A stretch of DNA of 64,000 nucleotides from Pelagibaculum spongiae (GCF_003097315.1 NZ_QDDL01000007.1:124001-188000); one strand, 5' to 3'. Counted from the stretch's first letter, positions 28,864-38,165 are shown. Notes: generated by a model from the sequence alone, not told the origin. Made by a program: numbers and translations.

Positions 28864-29109
28864 TTAGAGATCAATCGCTTCTGCAGAACACCCATTTCGC
28901 GAATTCAGCTTCTCCAATACGTTGTCTATAAATGAGCGATGAGAGTATATTTTCGCCATATCTTGACTATTAACAACAGTCGATAAACCATCCTTTCCCA
29001 TTCTCTGGAGGTAGTATGTATTGCTATCTTCAGTAGTAATTTTGATTATGATCTTCGGCTGGGTGTTTTTTGACTCCTTTTCTTCCCATCGGTTTATCAG
29101 GCTACGCAC
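28864..29109 (-). CDS. Hypothetical 81-aa protein
   Basis: GTG start at 29109, 21 bases after the stop of the gene upstream, so the two likely form one transcript. The sequence reads as a compact alpha/beta domain (KIIIKITTEDSNTYYLQRMG) ending with one Cys. It has no signal or membrane segment. No family recognised and no toxin or antitoxin motif seen. The gene call rests on composition and arrangement. Confidence 0.45.
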   Translation of the reverse strand: MRSLINRWEEKESKNTQPKIIIKITTEDSNTYYLQRMGKDGLSTVVNSQDMAKIYSHRSFIDNVLEKLNSRNGCSAEAIDL

Positions 29110-29130
29110 TGCTAGAGAATCACTTGCTGC

Positions 29131-29391
29131 CTAGTTCTGTTGCGCTCGATCAGAAATTTTACATGTGGCTGTCACCGCTTCAAATTCTTTATCTGCATCT
29201 TTTTTTCGATGCCCCTCTAAAGCTTTGCAAAAGCTGATTGCCAAGTCTTCTGAATCAAGTGCAACACTTGATCGCTCATGGACAAGTCTTCCAGTTACGG
29301 ACACTGCAAGCTCATCCTTTTCTAAATATCCCCAGGTTTTGAATGACAACTGGCAACTACCCAGAACTTTGATGTTAATCGACATCTTCAT
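29131..29391 (-). CDS. Hypothetical 86-aa protein
   Basis: ATG 29391 with AAGGTG eight bases upstream is preferred to an upstream TTG. The first half is beta-rich (MSINIKVLGSCQLSFKTWGY), the second half helical and charged. It precedes the 81-aa gene with a 21-base gap. The family is not recognised. With its partner it is a small unknown two-gene cassette inside the proposed island. Confidence 0.5.
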   Translation of the reverse strand: MKMSINIKVLGSCQLSFKTWGYLEKDELAVSVTGRLVHERSSVALDSEDLAISFCKALEGHRKKDADKEFEAVTATCKISDRAQQN

Positions 29392-30239
29392 ACTCAACGC
29401 ACCTTATTCTTTACATTAGCCCATCCTATCAAACATTAAAAAAACAGTAACAAAAAAAACCACAACCTACCTAACCTACTGTTTAAAAAAAGAAATAAAC
29501 TTTAATGAAAAAAAACAAATCATCTAAATGTTTTCAGGGGATGAGCACTCTAAAGCTTAATTTTAGGAAATTATTATTTTTTAGAAATCCTCTATTAAAG
29601 TTTGCACTGTCTTTTTGTTGTAAAAAATATCGGAATAGTTCACGTCAAAATTTTGAGCCTCTCTTCTTAAAATTAACAGTTCAGATACAATACTAGATTC
29701 AGTTCTATCGCCAAAATTGGAATGTTGCGAGCAATCAAAAGGGCAGGACTGACTTCTTACGCAACACATTTTATATTCAACATATCAACAGGTAAGAAGG
29801 GCTTTCTTCTATGCTACGAGCAACGCTAGTTTCTTTCAGCCTTCCGTTGCAGAACAGTATGTTTTAGAGAAAATTTTGCGACACAGAGTGAACTTCGAAC
29901 CAGAACCTTAGGCATAGATGATATCAACGATAACTTTGGTTTGTTTCTCATAAATGCTCGAGATTGAATGGGCAGAATTGGGTATTGAAAATCGATGAGA
30001 GTAAATTTGAAGGTTTACAAATACGTTCTTTTTTAGACCATAATTAGTGATACAAAGCAAGTACGCTCAATTATACGGTTTTTAGCTACCAAACACATTG
30101 GATAAGAAAATCTTCATTGCTGGTAAAACAACATTAAGAACCACTTTTTTCAAAAAATTTACATTTATCTAAAGTATCTACCACCCGTTTTTATTTAAAA
30201 AATTCTTTACACTGAATGAAACAAAAAAAAGCCTAAAAA
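29392..30239. other. AT-rich stretch without a recognisable gene
   Basis: About 850 bases of AT-rich DNA with many homopolymer runs and stops in all frames. Short open frames exist (for example 29505-29696) but lack good ribosome sites and look like chance. No repeat or RNA structure was recognised. It joins the small-gene cassette to a transposase scrap. Confidence 0.4.
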
Positions 30240-30517
30240 ATGGAGCTTTTAGCGATATTCTTTACAAAACTATCTAAGGTATCTTCTAAAACGGAATATC
30301 GTTATTTGGTTGCGAAAAATTTGTCATGGCATCATACAGATATCGCTCAATTGTATTCGTTAAGGTGGTTAGTCGAGGTTTTTATTCAGGTCTGGAAGCG
30401 CATAATGGCTGGAACAAGCTGAGCAAACGGATCGGAGCGAGGTCTGATCCTGAGCCTGTGGTGCGAGCATTTATTGGTGCTGCCTACACGAGAATCAAGT
30501 CGGTATATGGCGGGTAG
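30240..30517 (+). pseudogene. C-terminal scrap of an IS4-type DDE transposase
   Basis: In one frame 30285-30400 reads TEYRYLVAKNLSWHHTDIAQ then LYSLRWLVEVFIQVWK, the third catalytic block of IS4-superfamily transposases with the conserved Y-R-W-x-V-E layout. A frameshift near 30395 moves the continuation, EAHNGWNKLSKRIGARSD, into the frame ending at 30517. It resumes at the point where the transposase remnant at 26191-26860 breaks off (VALKYESE). The two pieces therefore look like halves of the same element family, 3.4 kb apart. Confidence 0.65.
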
Positions 30518-30782
30518 AGATTTGGGTAATCAAGAACCAAAACCGTCTTTAGTTCGTTATGCAAAGCATGCAGTATGATTTGTATGGTTTTCAAAAGAAC
30601 CTTCTACGTGATATATCGAAGGAGATATGAATATATTGAAAATGTAAGTTTCGGAGGCGAGGTAAGCTGGTCGTTAAAACAAGAAAATTCATTCCTAAAG
30701 TTTCACTTGGATAGTGATTAATGTTTTATATGCTGAAAAAAGCTTGGCATCAGATCGCAGTGAGAGAACTTTTAATTAAAAA

Positions 30783-30812
30783 ATCCTGATACAAACGACG
30801 CTGCATCAGGAT
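30783..30812. terminator. 8-bp stem-loop flanked by A and T runs
   Basis: ATCCTGAT / ATCAGGAT with a 14-base loop, preceded by AAAAAA and followed by CTTT. On the minus strand the A-run becomes a U-tract, so this could end leftward transcription. It sits immediately before the paired 29-bp repeats. Confidence 0.4.
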
Positions 30813-30823
30813 CTTTAACGTTC

Positions 30824-30921
30824 AACTTACTGCCGTCGGGCAATAACAGCAAATGCGGTGGGCTTTATGCACACCAAGTACAGCGTTATTTTAACTTACT
30901 GCCGTCGGGCAATAACAGCAA
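30824..30921 (+). repeat. Two exact 29-bp direct repeats with partial dyad symmetry (CRISPR-like)
   Basis: Copies at 30824-30852 and 30893-30921, identical over 29 bases, separated by 40 bases of unique sequence. Their core TTACTGCCGTCGGGCAATAA is an imperfect palindrome (TTA-TGCC / GGCA-TAA), much like the foldback of class 1 CRISPR repeats. No third copy and no cas gene is seen in the window, and 40 bases is long for a spacer. It may be a remnant CRISPR unit or an unrelated palindromic repeat. Confidence 0.5.
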
Positions 30922-31346
30922 CAACTTGCTTCATAATTAATTTTCAATAGCTCAAGCAAAATAATCGCTAACAACCTATTTTCCAATATTATCATTATGA
31001 CGCAGGAAAATAATATTGAATATAGAGCTTCGAGTCAAGCTTTAACTTTCAATGACTTGAGGTGGTATTAATCCTAACGCTGTACTGGGTACTTAATATT
31101 TAAAGTAGTGTGAGTGTAGAAATAATTTTAAGATTAACTGCACAAAAATATAAGCGATTGATCATGTAATATCTGAATTAATTCCAAGCAGCATCTTACT
31201 GTATCCCCACTATCCTAACAGTGAGAATCTTTCAGCATTAGAGTATTTGCCAACAAAAGTTTCTATTAATGTCATTAGGCGTTTTTTAGTAATTTCAGCA
31301 AGATATATCAGCATTATAGATCGCACCATTGTTTATATTGCCGCCA
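30922..31346. other. AT-rich intergenic stretch, nothing recognised
   Basis: No credible start, ribosome site or conserved coding pattern in any frame. Located between the paired repeats and the interrupted small membrane-protein gene. Confidence 0.4.
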
Positions 31347-31522
31347 CTAGACAGTACAGTTTTCAATGATGTACTTAACAGCTTTTTTAAAATCCCTGTC
31401 TCTTCTTGAATCCCGATAATCCATGTCAGCCACTTCTGCATAGGCTTGAGATACTACGGTTACCTCATGCAATAGCAGTGCCGCAGGTATTGTTATTGCC
31501 AAAGTTATCAAAACAGCCCTTA

Positions 31523-32394
31523 GAACCTGTTTAGAATCTCTATGCTGTGAGATAATTACAATCAAAGTACTTATGTAGCAGCCTTTGATGTCCGAAAGAC
31601 AGCCTTATCCCAGCGATGTAACCCGTGAAAAATTTGCCTTGATTTCTCCCATACTTGAAAGTGCTCGCAAGCAAACAAAACCCCGGCAAATTGATCTTTA
31701 TGAAGTATTTTGTGCGCTCTTGTATCTTTTGAGAACAGGCTGCCCTTGGCGCTGTATTCCTCATGACTTTCCAAAATGGCAGTGCATTTATTCCTATTAC
31801 AAAATTTGGAAAGAACCTGCACAAGATGGTGGCCCAAGCCCTCTTGAGCAGGCTTTAAAAAAATCAGGTTGGCGAGGAGCGAAAGAAGCAAGGCCGCCAG
31901 AAGAAGACTAGCTTTGGCATCATCGACGCACAAAGTGTAAAAAACACTGATACTGCTGAAGAAAAAGGGTATGACGCTGGCAAAAAAGTATCTGGGATCA
32001 AGCGGCATATTCTGGTCGATCATGGCGGTTTACCACATGCAGTTGCCGTGTCTACTGCAGACGTTTCAGACAGGGAAGGCGGTTTGTTTTTAATTGAATC
32101 TCACCAAGACAATTTATCCGATATAGATAATATTTTGGTTGATGGTGGGTATACTGGAAAACCATTTTCTGAAGGTGTTAATTTGCTTATTTCATCCAAG
32201 GTTCAAGTGGCAAAAAGATCAGAGTTACACACTTTTAAAGTTATTCCACAACGTTGGGTAGTGGAGCGATCATTTGCCTGGCTGGAAAAGAACCGAAGGC
32301 TATGGAAAAACTGTGAAAGATTGTTAAACAGTAGCTTAAGTTTCATCCACTTAGCTTTCTTAAGGCTACTGCTTCAGAGATCCTAAACAGGTTC
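31523..32394 (+). mobile_element. IS5-family (IS427-type) insertion sequence, complete with 3-bp target duplication
   Basis: Terminal inverted repeats GAACCTGTTTAGAATCTCT (left) and the reverse complement of AGAGATCCTAAACAGGTTC (right) match at 18 of 19 positions. The element is 872 bp and flanked by TTA at 31520-31522 and 32395-32397, the TNA-type duplication expected of this group. The ends and duplication are intact, so the insertion is probably recent. It may still be mobile if its frameshifted transposase is made. Confidence 0.9.
31588..32386 (+). CDS. IS5-family transposase in two overlapping frames (shift at an A7 run)
   Basis: Frame A starts at ATG 31588 (MSERQPYPSDVTREKFALIS) and carries the N-terminal DUF4096-type domain. 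It runs past GPSPLEQALKK to a stop at 31909-31911. Frame B takes over at the A7 run at 31858-31864 (QVGEERKKQGRQKKTSFG) and encodes the catalytic domain: IIDAQSVKNTD (first Asp), ILVDGGYTG (second Asp) and QRWVVERSFAWLEKNRRLWK (Glu), ending at 32386. Two-frame organisation with recoding at an A-run is normal for this IS group, so this is probably functional rather than broken. Reading one A fewer gives a continuous protein. Confidence 0.8.
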
Positions 32395-32419
32395 TTAGTG
32401 TGGTTATGCTGGTTTTCAT

Positions 32420-32980
32420 TATTTACTCCACTTGGGTTGATGTTCGGAGGCGTCTGAAAGCAAGATGAAGCCAAACCCAAGACTCCACTGTTTTGAACCA
32501 TCGTATTGCTGTCGCCATCTGAAGTCGCAGCCACCATATGTTCGGCGCTGCACGGCTCCGCTTTTATTTGAAGAAGTGCTGCTCTTCAATTTTTCTGAGA
32601 AAAGAAAGTACACATGCTCTTTCTCAGGTTCATACTCAGGAAAGTCATAATTGAACGCGCTTGAAATAAAGTGTCGAGCATCCCAGCGCTTTTTTGTATT
32701 CAGCTGGGGAATGATTGGTAACTTTAATCAAGCTTGGATTTGAACAAGAAAATTTAATGTGCGACTAAATCATGCGCTCGGGGGCATTGGCCGGGTTGCA
32801 CTTAAGCGTAGAAAATATTTCTAACGATTCAAGAGCAGCATAAATTAACCTTGAGCCTCGTTATGATGAGTGCTTTAAATTGTTCACAAGCGCATCACAA
32901 AAGTCCATAATGCATCTTTCTTGATGCAGTATGATCATTTTTGATTCTCTGGCTGTTCTTACACAAAAGAAATTTTTCCT
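32420..32980. promoter_or_regulatory. BREX upstream region with an inverted-repeat operator candidate
   Basis: 561 bases without a supported gene between the split small gene and the BREX regulator. At 32911-32928 a TGCATC-N6-GATGCA inverted repeat lies 53 bases before the HTH gene's ATG and overlaps the area where its promoter should be, with a TATGAT hexamer at 32930-32935. This is a sensible autoregulatory operator for the small HTH protein, but not demonstrated. Short minus-strand frames here lack starts and are ignored. Confidence 0.4.
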
Positions 32981-33220
32981 ATGATTCGCGTCCTTCTCAA
33001 ACAGAAGCTTGATGAAAAGTCTTTTAAAGATCGCCGTCGTATAACGCTCAGCGAAGTCTGTGAAACCACTGGCATTAGCCGAGCTACCTTGAACCGTATT
33101 GCTAATGTACCGGGCTATAAAACTAATACCGATATCATCAGTGCTCTCTGTAAGTATTTTGAATGCATGCCAGGAGACCTGCTCCAGCATCACCCTGAAG
33201 AAATTCGGGAGCAGAAATGA
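32981..33220 (+). CDS. Small Cro/CI-type HTH regulator at the head of the BREX operon
   Basis: A 79-aa protein, ATG 32981. A single HTH_26/Xre domain: ITLSEVCETTGISRATLNRI, then IISALCKYFECMPGDLLQH. Genes of this size often head type I BREX operons. It is much smaller than the WYL-domain regulator BrxR (about 300 aa) and is not called that. Its stop overlaps the start of brxA by 4 bases, so it is part of the operon and probably autoregulates it. A TGCATC inverted repeat 53 bases upstream is a candidate operator. Confidence 0.85.
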   Translation: MIRVLLKQKLDEKSFKDRRRITLSEVCETTGISRATLNRIANVPGYKTNTDIISALCKYFECMPGDLLQHHPEEIREQK

Positions 33221-33822
33221 AGAACCCCTACCCGACAAACTTCAGTAACGCTTCATTATTAATCCCAGAAAGCCGTATTATCGCTGGCCTGCTGTTGCAA
33301 GAGCCAACAACAGAAGAGTGGAAACGGCAAGTTTACGATGACAATATTCTGCAACTGCGAACATTGAATGGAGCGAAAACGGCTGGAAATCTCATTCGCA
33401 GGCGTTTAAACACCATGGATAAAGCGCTATGGAAATTTGTTCATACAGGTAGCAAGGAACTGGCAACCCAGTCAGTACTAGCCGCCACAGTAAAATTCTC
33501 ACCTCTTCTGGGAGATTATATTCGTGACGTGTACCAGCGCGAACGAAAGCAGTTTGCTGAACAGCTTCGCCCGTCATCTTGGAATCAGTTTATAGAAGAA
33601 TGCCATAACCGTATTCCTGACCTGCCAGTAAGATCAGAGAGTACTCAAGCCAAGCTCAAGCAGAATGCGTTTCGAATCATGGCCGAGGCAGGAATGATTG
33701 ATAACACCAGAAACATGACCATTCGCCACCTGAGTCTGGCACCGCAACTCAAGCGCTATTTAGAAAACAGTGATGAACATTATGTTTTGAGTTGTCTGCT
33801 ACCTGAGAGAGATCGCGTATGA
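33217..33822 (+). CDS. brxA: BREX protein BrxA (DUF1819)
   Basis: A 201-aa protein of the BrxA length. Family-typical features: an N-terminal SLLIPESRIIAGLLLQ segment followed by a helical body with SVLAATVKFSPLLGDYIRDV and a C-terminal winged-helix-like part with FRIMAEAGMIDNTRNMTI. BrxA is a small DNA-binding protein of the NusB-like fold needed for or modulating BREX phage exclusion. Start overlaps the regulator gene (ATGA), and its stop overlaps the brxB start. Identity is supported strongly by order with brxB, brxC, pglX, pglZ and brxL. Confidence 0.93.
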   Translation: MKNPYPTNFSNASLLIPESRIIAGLLLQEPTTEEWKRQVYDDNILQLRTLNGAKTAGNLIRRRLNTMDKALWKFVHTGSKELATQSVLAATVKFSPLLGDYIRDVYQRERKQFAEQLRPSSWNQFIEECHNRIPDLPVRSESTQAKLKQNAFRIMAEAGMIDNTRNMTIRHLSLAPQLKRYLENSDEHYVLSCLLPERDRV

Positions 33823-34406
33823 ACGAACGACACCGCTTGCAGGAACGCCTGAACAACATACTGCCCAAAATTACTGGCGACAGTTTTCTGAAAAGTGAGC
33901 GCTTGGGTAATGAAATTCCTTTTTATGCATTCGATTATCCGCCAGAACAAGAAAGCACTGTCAGAGAATACGTTGAGTTTCTGGAACCTAAACTTAAGAA
34001 AAAACTGCCAGATATGACCGTTCTGCACGTCAATCTTCTGCAACTAGCACTCGATACACTTAACAGCCGCAAGGGCAATATCTACGACGCTTCCCTTAAA
34101 ATGCAGACAAGCAAAGGCGACAAGTTTGTATTCAAAGCACTCAGCGCGCCACTAGAAGCAGGAAAAGTGGCAACTGTACTTGCAGAAAGGGCCAAAGAAG
34201 CGAATGCCGGAATGGTACTGATTACCGGTGTAGGCAGTGTTTATCCATTAATTCGCACGCATCACTTACTACATGCTTTACACGCTAAAATGGGGCAAAC
34301 GCCACTCATCGTATTTTATCCGGGCAAATATACAGGGCAAGGTCTGAGCCTGTTTGGCCTACTGCCGGACAAGCCTTATTACCGTGCATTCCGTCTCGTT
34401 GATTAA
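33819..34406 (+). CDS. brxB: BREX protein BrxB (DUF1788)
   Basis: A 195-aa protein typical of BrxB. Visible blocks: MNERHRLQERLNNILPKITG at the start, NEIPFYAFDYPPEQE, LDTLNSRKG, and a conserved end LIRTHHLLHALHAKMGQTPL followed by IVFYPGKYTGQGLSLFGLL. In BREX this protein acts with BrxC and PglX. Its biochemical role is not established. ATG overlaps the brxA stop by 4 bases. A 31-base gap with AAAGGA leads to the GTG of brxC. Confidence 0.93.
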   Translation: MNERHRLQERLNNILPKITGDSFLKSERLGNEIPFYAFDYPPEQESTVREYVEFLEPKLKKKLPDMTVLHVNLLQLALDTLNSRKGNIYDASLKMQTSKGDKFVFKALSAPLEAGKVATVLAERAKEANAGMVLITGVGSVYPLIRTHHLLHALHAKMGQTPLIVFYPGKYTGQGLSLFGLLPDKPYYRAFRLVD

Positions 34407-34437
34407 TCGGCTGATTGAAATTTAAAGGATTATAGAA

Positions 34438-37400
34438 GTGAATATTGAAGCGCTATTTGAAAAGCCAATCGCCCGTAATATCAACGGGGTAATTAAAGCA
34501 GACCAGACTGACAACGAATCCATCTGGCAAGAACTCGATGAGTACGTTATTACCCGCGAGCTAGACATCCACTTGCGGAAATTTTTCGAAGCATACCTTA
34601 ACGCCATAGATAACCCGAACGATCCAGCTAGTGCTGGCAAAGTCGGCGTTTGGGTTTCAGGTTTCTTCGGTTCCGGTAAATCTCATTTCATCAAAATTCT
34701 CTCTTACCTGCTGGAAAACCGGAGTATCAACCGCTTTTGCCCGGAATTAAAGCAGCGGGAAACCCGAACACCTCTTGATTTCTTCAAAGACAAAATCACT
34801 GACAATCTGCTGGCTGCCGATCTTGCCCGCGCCGTGAACAGTGAGGCAGAAGTCATTCTGTTTAATATCGACAGTCGAGCAGACAACACCGAAGGTCGCG
34901 ACGCCATTCTGCGGGTATTTCTGAAAGTTTTTAATGAAAAACTGGGTTACAGCCCAGACCACCCGATTATTGCCCATCTTGAAAGATACCTTGCAAAAAA
35001 AGGCAAATTGCTGGATTTCCACAAAGCCTTCCTCAAACACAGTGAGATGGACTGGTTGGAAAACCGTGACAATTACATTTTCCACAACGACGCCTTAGGT
35101 GCGGCTTTGACAGAAGTAACCGGTCAAACGATTACCGATGCACTCAACTGGCTGGAACGATTTGAAGAAGACTTCAGTGTCTCCGTAGATAACTTCTGTG
35201 GCTGGGTAAAAGAATATCTCGAAACAAAACCTAACGACCACAAGATTCTGTTTCTGGTAGATGAAATAGGTCAGTTCATCGGTCAGGACACGCACCTGAT
35301 GCTCAACCTACAAACCATCACCGAAAACCTCGGCACAGCCTGTAATGGCCGGGCTTGGGTAGTAGTGACATCACAAGAAGACATTGACGCCGTAGTCGGT
35401 GAAGTGCGCGCATCAAAAGCCAACGATTTCTCAAAAATCCAAGGGCGCTTCAGCACTCGTCTGTCACTGTCCAGTGGCAATGTTGATGAAGTAATTCAAA
35501 AGCGAATTCTTGGTAAAACCCAGCAAGCCAAAGATTTACTGATTCAGGAGTATCGCAATAAAGCAGATATCCTGAAAAATCAGCTCAGTTTCACCAACGT
35601 CGGCATGACCTTTAAAGCCTTTGCTGATGAAGATGACTTTGTCAGCACCTATCCCTTTGCGCCTTACCAATTCCAGCTGGTGCAAAAAGTCTTTGAAAGC
35701 ATCCGAAAAGCAGGTGCAACAGGGCTACATCTGGCTCGTGGTGAACGTTCCATGTTGAACGCCTTTCAGGGAGCCGCTCAACAACTGGCACGGGAAGGAA
35801 AAGAAGTCGGCGTAATGGTACCGCTGCATCGTTTTTACCCATCCATCGAAAGCTTTCTCGAAGGGGTGGTTAAATCCACTATTGATAATGCAGGCAACAA
35901 TAGTTCTCTTAAATCTTTTGATGCAGACTTATTAAAAACCCTATTCTTGATTCGTTATGTAGATGAAATAAAAGGTAATATCGACAACTTGGTTACCCTC
36001 TTCATTGACCAAATTGATGCTGACCGACTGGCAATCAAGAAAGAAATCGAAATCAGCTTGATTCGTCTGGAAGGTGAAACCCTGATCAACCGCAGTGGTG
36101 AAAACTACACCTTCCTGACTAACGAAGAACAGGATGTAAACCGTGAGATCAAGGACGTTGACCTAGGCCCCGGGGAAGATACCGGTAAGCTCAGTGAAAT
36201 TCTGTTCAGTGATGTGCTGGAAGACAACCGAAAATATCGACACCCGATTACAGGTAAAGATTTTGTAGTTAACCGTACCTGCGATGGTATTCCCTACGGT
36301 TCGCGGTCTGAAGCAGGACTGGAAATCAAAATAATTTCTTCTTTGGCTGATGATTACGACTACTTTGACGAAAGTCGTTGCATCCTCAGCTCCAAAGAAA
36401 CTCGTGGGCTGATAGTCGTCAAACTGGAAGATGAGCAGCATCTGATGCAAGAGATCCGCATCTACCTGCAAACCGAAAAATATATTGGTCGTAAAAACGA
36501 CGACAGTGCCAGCCTGACTCAAAAGCGCATTTACAGTGATCGCGCTGAAGAAAACCGTGAACGCCGCCAGCGCATAGAAACTGGCTTACGCCAACTATGG
36601 AACGAAGCGCTGTTCACTATTGACGGTGAAATATGGAGCAATACCAGTGAAACGCCAAAGATAAGCTTTAACAAAGCACTGGCCTATCTGGTAGATAACA
36701 CTTTCAACAAACTATCTCTGCTACCCAAGCCTAGTGGCAACCCACAGCAGGAAACCCTTGCTGTATTAAGCACCCCTGCCAGCGATAGTTTTGACTTTGA
36801 AGGTGGTGAAAGTACTAGCCAAGCACTCGAAGAAGTACGCCGCTACATTGACCTTTCATCTTCAGCTAGTCGTATGGTCATACTGCACGGGTTAGTAGAA
36901 GAAAAATTTGGCACACACCCATACGGCTGGCCTAGTTGGGAAATCATGTTACTGGTCGCTCGCTTGCTTATGACAGGTGAAATCGCACTCGTGATGGACA
37001 ATTCCACCTTGACGCCAGATCAGGTGAAAGACGCTATCCAAACACCCAATAAGTGGCGTCGCATACAAGTCATCAAACGCAAAACCGTGAACAATGCCAT
37101 TTTGCAGCAGGCACGCAACCTGACTCGTGATGTCTTTGGCAAAATGCCTCCAGAAGGTGAAGAAGCCATACATACAGATCTGGACAGTTACCTAGATACC
37201 TGGAAACGTGAACTGGCTGAATGGAAAGCCATGACCTCAACCGGCAAATATCCCGGTGAAGAAAGCATCGCCGAGCTACTGGTAATTGTTAACAAACTGC
37301 AAGGCTTCACCGACAGTTATGAGCGCATTAGCAAGTTTGTAGATGACAAAGAAGATTGGCTGGAACAGGCAGAAGTGCACAGTGAATTGCATTATTTCTA

Positions 37401-38148
37401 CACCAGCCAGAAGCCTATTTGGGATCGCCTACAAAACACCCTTCAAGATCTGGAACCCAACCGCACCGAACTGGAAAAACTGCCAGAGGCTGCCACTGCT
37501 TTGAAGAAAATTCGAAGCATTCTCAAAGCAGAATCGCCTTACGACCTACTCAGTTCGGCAGATAAGCTGATTCAATCAGCCAGTCGTATCAACGTTGAAC
37601 TAGTGGCAGAAAAGCGCAGCCATGCTTTAAAACGTGTAGACGAACGCATTGCCCGCGTCAGCAGCGAACTGAATCAGGCGCAAGCCAGCGATGATTTAAA
37701 AAACAAGTGTTTGTATCAATTACAACAATTGCACAAGCGCTTGGAACAAATGACCAGCATCGCGCATATCTTCCAAGCACAAACTCAAGCTAAAGACCTT
37801 CAAGAGCAGGCTATTGATGCAGTTTATGCCGCTATTGAAGAAGCGCAAAAGCAAGAGCTAAGGCTCGCCGCTCTGCTCAAGGCCAAAGAAAAAGCCAAAG
37901 AAGCAGCTGAAAAAGCCAACGCTGCTGGACAAAAGCATGAAACGAAAACAGTTGCCGAACCAGCACCTCAACCCTACACACCACAGGTAAAGGCAGCACC
38001 GAAAAAACGTTGTAAAATTGCTCCCCGCTCACTGACAGGTGGAAAAATTTACTTGGAAAGTCAGAATGATATAGACAGCTTCATGAGCAAGCTCAGAGAA
38101 GAAATGGAACAGTCACTGGCCCGTAACGAACGCATTGAAATTATCTAA
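34438..38148 (+). CDS. brxC: BREX ATPase BrxC (DUF499-type, PglY homologue)
   Basis: A 1236-aa protein, the family's usual size. GTG start at 34438 with AAAGGA 11 bases upstream. Walker A is VSGFFGSGKSHFIKIL at about residue 72-86. A Walker B-like strand IMFLVDEIG-type segment (KILFLVDEIGQFIGQD) lies near 268. Middle and C-terminal parts are long and helical, with a coiled-coil region near 1030-1170 rich in Glu, Lys and Ala. BrxC is the large P-loop ATPase of BREX, proposed to work with BrxB and PglX in host methylation and phage exclusion. Nothing looks truncated or mutated. Confidence 0.95.
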   Translation: MNIEALFEKPIARNINGVIKADQTDNESIWQELDEYVITRELDIHLRKFFEAYLNAIDNPNDPASAGKVGVWVSGFFGSGKSHFIKILSYLLENRSINRFCPELKQRETRTPLDFFKDKITDNLLAADLARAVNSEAEVILFNIDSRADNTEGRDAILRVFLKVFNEKLGYSPDHPIIAHLERYLAKKGKLLDFHKAFLKHSEMDWLENRDNYIFHNDALGAALTEVTGQTITDALNWLERFEEDFSVSVDNFCGWVKEYLETKPNDHKILFLVDEIGQFIGQDTHLMLNLQTITENLGTACNGRAWVVVTSQEDIDAVVGEVRASKANDFSKIQGRFSTRLSLSSGNVDEVIQKRILGKTQQAKDLLIQEYRNKADILKNQLSFTNVGMTFKAFADEDDFVSTYPFAPYQFQLVQKVFESIRKAGATGLHLARGERSMLNAFQGAAQQLAREGKEVGVMVPLHRFYPSIESFLEGVVKSTIDNAGNNSSLKSFDADLLKTLFLIRYVDEIKGNIDNLVTLFIDQIDADRLAIKKEIEISLIRLEGETLINRSGENYTFLTNEEQDVNREIKDVDLGPGEDTGKLSEILFSDVLEDNRKYRHPITGKDFVVNRTCDGIPYGSRSEAGLEIKIISSLADDYDYFDESRCILSSKETRGLIVVKLEDEQHLMQEIRIYLQTEKYIGRKNDDSASLTQKRIYSDRAEENRERRQRIETGLRQLWNEALFTIDGEIWSNTSETPKISFNKALAYLVDNTFNKLSLLPKPSGNPQQETLAVLSTPASDSFDFEGGESTSQALEEVRRYIDLSSSASRMVILHGLVEEKFGTHPYGWPSWEIMLLVARLLMTGEIALVMDNSTLTPDQVKDAIQTPNKWRRIQVIKRKTVNNAILQQARNLTRDVFGKMPPEGEEAIHTDLDSYLDTWKRELAEWKAMTSTGKYPGEESIAELLVIVNKLQGFTDSYERISKFVDDKEDWLEQAEVHSELHYFYTSQKPIWDRLQNTLQDLEPNRTELEKLPEAATALKKIRSILKAESPYDLLSSADKLIQSASRINVELVAEKRSHALKRVDERIARVSSELNQAQASDDLKNKCLYQLQQLHKRLEQMTSIAHIFQAQTQAKDLQEQAIDAVYAAIEEAQKQELRLAALLKAKEKAKEAAEKANAAGQKHETKTVAEPAPQPYTPQVKAAPKKRCKIAPRSLTGGKIYLESQNDIDSFMSKLREEMEQSLARNERIEII

Positions 38149-38165
38149 GCAGGGAACGCAACACG

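Larger units (their letters stand above)
31347..32419 (-). pseudogene. Small membrane or exported protein gene split by an IS5-family element
   Basis: Removing the IS (31523-32394) and one copy of the TTA duplication joins the flanks into a clean reading frame from ATG 32419 (MKTSITTLRAVLITLAITIP) to TAG 31347-31349, about 66 residues. GTGGAG lies 7 bases before the ATG as a ribosome site. The product has an N-terminal hydrophobic segment (signal or anchor), then a short charged tail ending KYIIENCTV. The family is not recognised. The restored frame both proves the gene was real and confirms the insertion point. Confidence 0.75.

Noticed and set aside
28864-29391. Calling the two small genes a toxin-antitoxin pair
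   Set aside because: Size and order fit, but no toxin fold, antitoxin DNA-binding motif or family match is visible.
31571-32023. Minus-strand 150-codon frame across the IS5-type element
   Set aside because: Antisense to the transposase, crosses the frameshift region and has no independent support.
32981-33220. Calling the first BREX gene brxR
   Set aside because: BrxR is a roughly 300-aa WYL-domain protein. This one is a 79-aa single HTH domain.
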